From contig CAJCIS010000211.1 in the NCBI GenBank assembly GCA_903970435.1, positions 1 to 41,745 on the forward strand: a DNA stretch of 41,745 nt, given 5' to 3'. The DNA comes from Acidobacteriota bacterium. Lineage in GTDB: Bacteria > Pseudomonadota > Alphaproteobacteria > Acetobacterales > Acetobacteraceae. Positions 37,777-41,745 of the stretch are shown one piece after another (positions within the stretch are counted from its first letter, which is position 1; the number at the start of each line of letters is the position of its first letter). Position numbers and translations under genes: made by a program. Below the pieces are notes generated by a model that saw only the letters and a program-made list of their open reading frames with translations, was not told where the DNA came from and searched no databases.

Positions 37777-38448
37777 TTATGGCGCAGGCTTGATAATGAC
37801 GGAGAGCCCGGTGGAATCGTTGTAGTAGTCGCCATCGTTATTTAAACCAAATGAAATGACCTCGCCCTTGACGACGGTGAGCTGAAACGAGAATTTCTCC
37901 TTGCCTCCGGGTTTTCCCTTTGTCGGATTGGCGCCTGGACCGGTAAGGACGCCGGTTCCGCCGTTGAACGCCGTCGTGGTGATGTTCGTGCCGCCGTCAA
38001 AAATAAGCGCCGCTATGCCGGTGGGCGTGGGATCAAGTATCTCGTACAATCCAGTAAATTTGTACGTGCCGGCTGCCGGCGCTGTCCACTGCAATATCGA
38101 GTCGACGGTCGGGCCGGGATGATCGATAACAATATTCGTAGGGTATACCAGCGCGCCGTCCAGGACGTACGTCGCGCCTGTTGCGTTTATGCCCAGGTAT
38201 GGAACATCGGAAATTTCATCGCCCGATATGTTCCAGAACTCCAGCCCGGGGACACCGTTCATGCTGGCCGTATAATTCGTGTATGGCGTAAACGACGATC
38301 CGGTCGTTCCGTAACCATAGGCCCATGATGCATCTGGGTTGCTCGACGAAAATTGCTTCCGTGCATTGTATCCTTTTGCGTAAGAAGCAACTGGATTGCA
38401 CACCAGGAGCGCGGCGAGTAACGCAATGCCATATTGAAGACGCATCAT
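37777..38448 (-). CDS. Secreted beta-sandwich protein resembling PEP-CTERM family members
   Basis: From the ATG at 38448 the protein has 223 residues with a clear signal peptide (MMRLQYGIALLAALLVCNP, cleavage after SYA near residue 24). The mature start has NPDASWAYGYGTTGSSFTPY, then LEFWNISGDE, and later 'APAAGTYKFTGLYEILDP'. This order (an 'N.p...WsYGy' start, then a carbohydrate-binding-like beta domain) is familiar from PEP-CTERM surface proteins. Here no PEP-CTERM anchor follows: the chain stops at SVIIKPAP. It is thus probably released or periplasmic. It may bind a polysaccharide, but that is inference. A TGC-to-TAT-rich composition is not evident. Confidence 0.78.
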   Translation of the reverse strand: MMRLQYGIALLAALLVCNPVASYAKGYNARKQFSSSNPDASWAYGYGTTGSSFTPYTNYTASMNGVPGLEFWNISGDEISDVPYLGINATGATYVLDGALVYPTNIVIDHPGPTVDSILQWTAPAAGTYKFTGLYEILDPTPTGIAALIFDGGTNITTTAFNGGTGVLTGPGANPTKGKPGGKEKFSFQLTVVKGEVISFGLNNDGDYYNDSTGLSVIIKPAP

Positions 38449-38611
38449 TTGCCCATGGGTTGAGGGTAGGCGGGAGTTTGCAACAGCTGGCGAACGGGCC
38501 GCCACGGATCACAAAACAAAACTATCCTGAAATAGATGCAATAGCAATAGCAAACGCCCGCCACCCGCGTTACAATTCGTTCATCCTGCGGCACGAGCGC
38601 GGTTGGGAACC

Positions 38612-38663
38612 GTAACAGATAAAAGTTTTTTGCTTCTTTTTTTCAAAAAAGAAGATTCTTCCT
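38612..38663. repeat. Type A palindromic arm with a compensated hairpin pair
   Basis: A right arm, from TAACAGATAAAAG, with hairpin core CTTC-T7-C-A6-GAAG at 38633-38654. It shares this C:G variant with the copy at 35803-35849. Both are followed by ATTCTTCC/AATCTTCC and the end of a DUF2786 coding sequence, so they descend from one duplicated copy. Confidence 0.9.
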
Positions 38664-38752
38664 GACTTGCTATGCCGCCTGCCCAAAAGCCGGCGTCGGC
38701 CCCGTTGCGAATTAGGGCGCGTATATAGGACCTTGTGCCGAGTGGGGGTGCG
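38662..38752 (-). pseudogene. Deletion remnant of a second DUF2786 gene
   Basis: Bases about 38662-38699 match the last ten codons of the DUF2786 gene (PTPAFGQAA and stop, against YTPAIGQAA). Bases about 38699-38752 match the leader just upstream of that gene's ATG (compare 37628-37682; for example GGCCCCGTTGC is identical). The whole body between start and last codons, about 1.75 kb, is missing. It lies between a right and a left repeat arm. Confidence 0.75.
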
Positions 38753-38755
38753 GTT

Positions 38756-38816
38756 AGGAGGAAGCAGTTCTTTTTTGAAAAAAAGAACCAAAAAACTTTT
38801 ATCTGTTGCGGGCGGC
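38756..38816. repeat. Type A palindromic element, left arm only
   Basis: A left arm with an intact hairpin, continuing into CTTTTATCTGTTGCGGG. This matches the outer extension GCAACAGATAAAAG of other copies and shows the element is longer than its core. With the right arm at 39246 it encloses the YciI-like gene as an inverted pair. Confidence 0.9.
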
Positions 38817-38902
38817 GCGGTCCTTCCGCGCTTGGCTAGGCCCCGGCTTCAGGGTGTAGAATGCGGCGCAATGGGTAACTGCCACGCGAAACGGGAGGCG
38901 TC

Positions 38903-39250
38903 ATGACGAGATTTCTTGTGTTGTATCTGGTGCCAGCTTCGGTGATCGAGGATTGGGCGCGCACCGATCCGGCGACGCGGAAGGAGGCCGAGGATAAAAT
39001 GAAAGCTGATTGGGCGAAATGGATGTCCGATCACGCGGCCATGATCACTGAGACCGGCGCCGGCGGCAAGACCAAGCGCGTTGTGCATAGCGGTGTTTCC
39101 GATGCCCGGAATGACATCCATCTGTATTCGTTCGTCGAAGCGGAATCGCACGAGGCCGCCGCCAAGGCATTCGAAGGCCACCCGCACCTGAGAATTCCCA
39201 GATCCAGTATAGAAGTGATGGAAATCAGACCGCTGACATCGATATCGTAA
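38903..39250 (+). CDS. YciI-like small protein (dimeric alpha/beta barrel fold)
   Basis: This 115-residue cytoplasmic protein starts at an ATG preceded by GGGAGG. The pattern MTRFLVLYLVPAS, then DKMKADWAKWMSDHAAMI, then DIHLYSFVEAESHEAAAKAF, then IEVMEIRPL fits the YciI/ferredoxin-like dimeric barrel group: beta-alpha-beta, a central helix, beta-alpha-beta. Such proteins include small hydrolases and stress proteins; the function here is unknown. The 3' third of a diverged second copy lies at 35673-35804. The gene sits between inverted repeat arms (38756-38816 and 39246-39301), and its stop codon touches the right one. Confidence 0.85.
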   Translation: MTRFLVLYLVPASVIEDWARTDPATRKEAEDKMKADWAKWMSDHAAMITETGAGGKTKRVVHSGVSDARNDIHLYSFVEAESHEAAAKAFEGHPHLRIPRSSIEVMEIRPLTSIS

Positions 39251-39301
39251 CAGATAAAAGTTTTTTGTTTCTTTTTTTCAAAAAAGAAATGCTTCCTTCC
39301 T
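39246..39301. repeat. Type A palindromic arm with a T:A compensated pair
   Basis: A right arm whose hairpin core at 39267-39288 is TTTC-T7-C-A6-GAAA. The pair that is G:C in most copies, and C:G at two, is T:A here. It lies between the convergent YciI-like and gltX genes. Confidence 0.92.
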
Positions 39302-39323
39302 TATGCCAATCGGGCCGGGAGTT

Positions 39324-39341
39324 GGTGGGCTGAAGCCCACC
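39324..39341 (-). terminator. Hairpin directly after the gltX stop
   Basis: GGTGGGC-TGAA-GCCCACC forms a perfect 7-bp stem and touches the gltX stop codon (CTA at 39342-39344). There is no T-run, so it may protect the 3' end or belong to a small REP-like family rather than act as a classical terminator. Confidence 0.5.
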
Positions 39342-40745
39342 CTACGGCGTCGCAATTGCCGCTTCGATCCGCGCCAGCACCTCGGCCCGCCCGAGTGCGG
39401 CCAGTGTCGCATCAATCCCCGGGCTGACGGTGCTGCCGGTCAGCGCCGCGCGCAAAGGCTGCGCCACCTGGCCGAGCTTCTTGCCGGCGGCCTCGGCGAA
39501 GGCGCGGAGCGCGGCATCGATCGCGGCGGGGGTAAAGTCGGAGGCGGCCAGCGCGGGGGCCAGCGATTGCAGTAAATGTTTCGCGTCCGGCGTGAGGATG
39601 GCGGCTGCTTTCGCATCGAACGGCAGCGGCACGGAGCGGGCCAGGAAGGCGGCGCTGTCGGCGAGTTCGACGAGGGTTTTGGAGCGCTCCTTCAGGCCGG
39701 GCATGAGCGTGTGGATGCGTTGCGCTGCCGTATCGTCCAACGTCAGGCCGGGGCGGTCGTGCAGGCGGCGCAGCACTTCGGCGGTGAGGCGGCCGTCATC
39801 GGCGGCGCGGATCCATACGCCGTTGAGGTGGGTGAGTTTGGCGTAATCCATGCGGCTGGCGGCGCGGCCGACGCCCGGCAGGTCGAACAGGGCGATGGCT
39901 TCGTCGCGCGACAGGATTTCCGCGTCGCCGTGGCCCCAGCCAAGGCGGAGCAGATAGTTGCAGAGCGCTTCAGGCAGAAAACCCTCGCGGTCGAATTCCA
40001 GCACGCTGACGGCGCCGTGGCGCTTCGACAGTTTGGCGCCGTCGGGGCCGTGAATCATGGGCAGGTGGGCGAAACGCGGTTTTTCCCAGCCCATGGCGTC
40101 GTAGATCTGCAGCTGGCGGAACGTGTTGGTCAGGTGGTCGTCGCCGCGGATGACGTGCGTGATGTCCATGTCGTGATCGTCCACCACGACGGCGTGCAGG
40201 TAGGTGGGGCTGCCGTCGCCGCGCAGCAGAATCATGTCGTCGAGTTCGGCGTTGGCGACGCGGACGGGGCCTTGCACCAGGTCCTCGACGATCGTTTCGC
40301 CCGCGCGGGGGGCGCGCAGGCGGATGGCGGGGGCGATGCCGGCGGGGGCCTCGGATGGGTCGCGGTCGCGCCATCGTCCGTCGTAGCGCGGGGGGCGGCG
40401 CTCGGCGATCGCCTGCTCGCGCATCTGGCGGAGTTCCTCGGGCGTCGCGTAGCAGCGATAGGCGTGGCCGGTGGCGAGCAGTTCGTCCACCACCGCGGCA
40501 TGGCGCGCGGCGCGGGTGGATTGGAAAACCGGCGGTTCGTCGGCGTTCAGGCCGAGCCAGGCCAGGCCCTCCAGGATCACGTCCACGGATTGCTGGGTGC
40601 TGCGTTCGCGGTCGGTGTCCTCGATTCGGAGCAAGAAAGTGCCGCCGTGGTGGCGCGCATAGAGGAAGTTGAACAGCGCCGTGCGGGCGCCGCCAATATG
40701 CAGCAGGCCGGTCGGGCTGGGGGCGAAGCGGGTTCGGATCGTCAT
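39342..40745 (-). CDS. gltX: Glutamyl-tRNA synthetase
   Basis: This enzyme charges tRNA-Glu (and possibly tRNA-Gln) with glutamate in the cytoplasm. The 467-residue class I enzyme has the HIGH-type motif HIGG from H16 in [20 protein letters not shown] and the KMSKS-type motif KLSKR at residues 238-242. The GluRS-specific [11 protein letters not shown] is near residue 40. The region after [10 protein letters not shown] keeps only one of the zinc-binding cysteines, so this is a zinc-free form. Many alphaproteobacteria have two GluRS genes, and whether another exists lies outside the window. Its start diverges from the membrane protein and regulator operon. Confidence 0.96.
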   Translation of the reverse strand: MTIRTRFAPSPTGLLHIGGARTALFNFLYARHHGGTFLLRIEDTDRERSTQQSVDVILEGLAWLGLNADEPPVFQSTRAARHAAVVDELLATGHAYRCYATPEELRQMREQAIAERRPPRYDGRWRDRDPSEAPAGIAPAIRLRAPRAGETIVEDLVQGPVRVANAELDDMILLRGDGSPTYLHAVVVDDHDMDITHVIRGDDHLTNTFRQLQIYDAMGWEKPRFAHLPMIHGPDGAKLSKRHGAVSVLEFDREGFLPEALCNYLLRLGWGHGDAEILSRDEAIALFDLPGVGRAASRMDYAKLTHLNGVWIRAADDGRLTAEVLRRLHDRPGLTLDDTAAQRIHTLMPGLKERSKTLVELADSAAFLARSVPLPFDAKAAAILTPDAKHLLQSLAPALAASDFTPAAIDAALRAFAEAAGKKLGQVAQPLRAALTGSTVSPGIDATLAALGRAEVLARIEAAIATP

Positions 40746-40799
40746 GGGCAGGCTTCTACCGGAAAGTGGCCGGCCGGACAGGGGGCGCGGGTTTTTCTC

Positions 40800-40828
40800 T
40801 TGCGTTCTAGATTACTCTGAACTACAGA
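40800..40828 (+). promoter_or_regulatory. Candidate promoter of the membrane protein and regulator operon
   Basis: TTGCGT at 40800-40805 and TACAGA at 40823-40828 are 17 bases apart. The start would lie near 40835, some 20 bases before the ATG. The -10 box overlaps the inverted repeat annotated as an operator. Confidence 0.4.
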
Positions 40829-40830
40829 GT
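40814..40830. promoter_or_regulatory. Likely operator for the downstream winged-helix regulator
   Basis: ACTCTG-AACTA-CAGAGT is a perfect 6-bp inverted repeat with a 5-base centre. It covers the predicted -10 region of an operon that encodes a winged-helix regulator of about 105 residues. Dimeric regulators of this type commonly repress their own promoter through such sites. Confidence 0.5.
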
Positions 40831-40855
40831 GCTCCACGAATAATGGAGGTTACCG

Positions 40856-41401
40856 ATGTCTCTTTCTCCCGTCGACGCCACGGCCGCCCTGCGGGATGCG
40901 ACCGAGGTGGAAAGCCGCAGCTCGATGCTGCGAGGGTATCAAAGCGCTTCGCCGCACCTGATCATTTGGGGTGTGGTGTGGGCGATCGGGTATAGCGCCA
41001 GCTATCTCACGCCCGACTATGCGAATTCGGTGTGGCCCGCGCTGGTGGTGCTGGGCGTGGCGGCGGACATCGTCGCCATCATGGCCGACGGAAAGAAGAA
41101 AGTGCGTGCCGAGGGCATGGTGGTGCTGTTCGCGACGGCGGTGATTTTCGTAGGCGGGACGTTCGCGGTGATGGCGCCGCACGATCCGCGGCAGGTGGCG
41201 GCGTTCTTTCCGCTGGTGGTGGCTGCGGGCTACGGAATCATGGGCGCGATGGGCGCCACCCGGCTGTTGATTATCGGGGCGGCGGTGGCGGCGCTGACCT
41301 TGGGCGGGTTCTTTACGCTCGGCAACCTGTTCCTGCCCTGGATGGCGGCGGTGGGCGGCGGCGGACTGGTGCTGGGCGGCGTTTGGCTGAGGCGGCCATG
41401 A
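40856..41401 (+). CDS. Small polytopic membrane protein
   Basis: I do not recognise the family by name. The 181-residue protein has a soluble N-terminal segment (about 1-32) and then about five to six hydrophobic helices (for example LIIWGVVWAIGYSASYL, GMVVLFATAVIFVGGTFAVM, MAAVGGGGLVLGGVWL). GGAGG precedes the ATG. It overlaps the next gene, a winged-helix regulator, by ATGA. Membrane protein and PF13601-type regulator pairs are common, and the membrane protein may sense a signal or be the target of regulation; this is inference. Confidence 0.8.
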   Translation: MSLSPVDATAALRDATEVESRSSMLRGYQSASPHLIIWGVVWAIGYSASYLTPDYANSVWPALVVLGVAADIVAIMADGKKKVRAEGMVVLFATAVIFVGGTFAVMAPHDPRQVAAFFPLVVAAGYGIMGAMGATRLLIIGAAVAALTLGGFFTLGNLFLPWMAAVGGGGLVLGGVWLRRP

Positions 41402-41715
41402 GCAGCGCCACGAGCCTTGGCGGCCCGGACGAGGTCATTCACCAGTCGCTGCGGTTGCGTATCATGGCCGCGCTCAATCCGCTGCCGGCGGGCGAAATGA
41501 TCGAATTCATCCGCTTGCGCAGCCTGGTGGACGCGACGGATGGCAATCTGGGCGCGCATCTCACCACATTGGAGGCGGCGGGCTATGTCGCGATCGAAAA
41601 GGATTTTGTCGGGCGGAAGCCGCGCACGCGGGTGACGGCCACGCCGGCGGGGCGGGCGGCGTTTCGGCGACATGTTGCTTATTTGCGGACTTTGCTGGAG
41701 GAGGCGGCAGAGTAG
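41398..41715 (+). CDS. Winged-helix transcriptional regulator (PF13601-like)
   Basis: The 105-residue protein starts at an ATG overlapping the previous stop (ATGA). Its pattern is HQSLRLRIMAALNPL, then FIRLRSLVDATDGNLGAHLTTLEAAGYVAIEK, then GRKPRTRVTATPAGRAAF. This is a MarR/ArsR-like winged helix: DATDGNLGAHLTTLEAAGYV is the DNA-reading helix region and the PRTRVTATPAG strand pair is the wing. Proteins of this size work as dimers. It probably binds the inverted repeat at 40814-40830 and controls its own operon. Confidence 0.88.
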   Translation: MSSATSLGGPDEVIHQSLRLRIMAALNPLPAGEMIEFIRLRSLVDATDGNLGAHLTTLEAAGYVAIEKDFVGRKPRTRVTATPAGRAAFRRHVAYLRTLLEEAAE

Positions 41716-41716
41716 G

Positions 41717-41745
41717 AAGAAGAATTAGTTCTTTTTTGAAAAAAA
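41717..41745. repeat. Left arm of a type A palindromic element, cut by the window end
   Basis: The sequence after the regulator's stop reads GGAAGAAGAATTAGTTC and continues into T6-G-A6. This matches the left arm of the type A element up to the window end. Confidence 0.85.

Noticed and set aside
35854-38752. The DUF2786 gene and its deletion remnant considered as a transposon with a MITE-like derivative
   Set aside because: The protein has no transposase motif and the remnant has no terminal inverted repeats of its own. Duplication followed by deletion is simpler.

Overview
The window looks like chromosome from a high-GC alphaproteobacterium. The Acetobacteraceae (acetic-acid and acidophilic bacteria) are the best guess. 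This rests on family-level resemblance of LolCD, DnaE, single-chain L-serine dehydratase, SucCD/Mdh and GluRS, on a sedolisin-type acid protease, and on one abundant intergenic palindrome. No rRNA, phage, insertion sequence or CRISPR array is visible. One tRNA gene, tRNA-Lys(CTT), is present.

Layout. 0-8 kb: a tight plus-strand run lolC-lolD-dnaE-TonB-dependent receptor, in which several neighbours overlap by a few bases. 8-10.7 kb: an aldehyde dehydrogenase (minus), tRNA-Lys with a good promoter, a 530-bp gene-free stretch holding a foldable segment, and a small secreted protein. 10.9-22.4 kb: a surface-glycan cluster. It has two related GT4-type glycosyltransferases, a SAM methyltransferase, two acyltransferase-3 membrane proteins, an unrecognised polytopic protein and two GT-C-type membrane glycosyltransferases. 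22.5-26 kb: a cytochrome P450 diverging from an SDR and a KshA-like Rieske oxygenase, which suggests oxidation of a sterol- or terpenoid-like substrate. 26.1-30.2 kb: sdaA, an AAA ATPase with a GspE/MshEN-like N-terminus, and a secreted metallo-beta-lactamase-fold hydrolase. 30.6-33.7 kb: the TCA-cycle run mdh-sucC-sucD (minus). 34.2-39.3 kb: a sedolisin, a DUF2786 protein, a secreted PEP-CTERM-like beta protein, a YciI-like protein, and two gene remnants showing that part of this region was once duplicated. 39.3-41.7 kb: gltX (minus) and a two-gene operon of a membrane protein and a winged-helix regulator, with a likely operator over its promoter.

The most striking signal is a dispersed palindromic element. 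I count 20 arms at 15 loci, essentially all between genes and many at convergent gene ends. Each arm carries a small hairpin of the form GTTC-T(6-7)-C-A6-GAAC. Several copies have changed both sides of a pair together (G:C to C:G, G:C to T:A, T:A to C:G), so the fold appears to be conserved. The arms also supply stop codons and last residues for neighbouring genes, and may be translated at the start of one gene. Two subfamilies (A and B) can be told apart. All functional names here are read from motifs by eye; none was confirmed by a database search.
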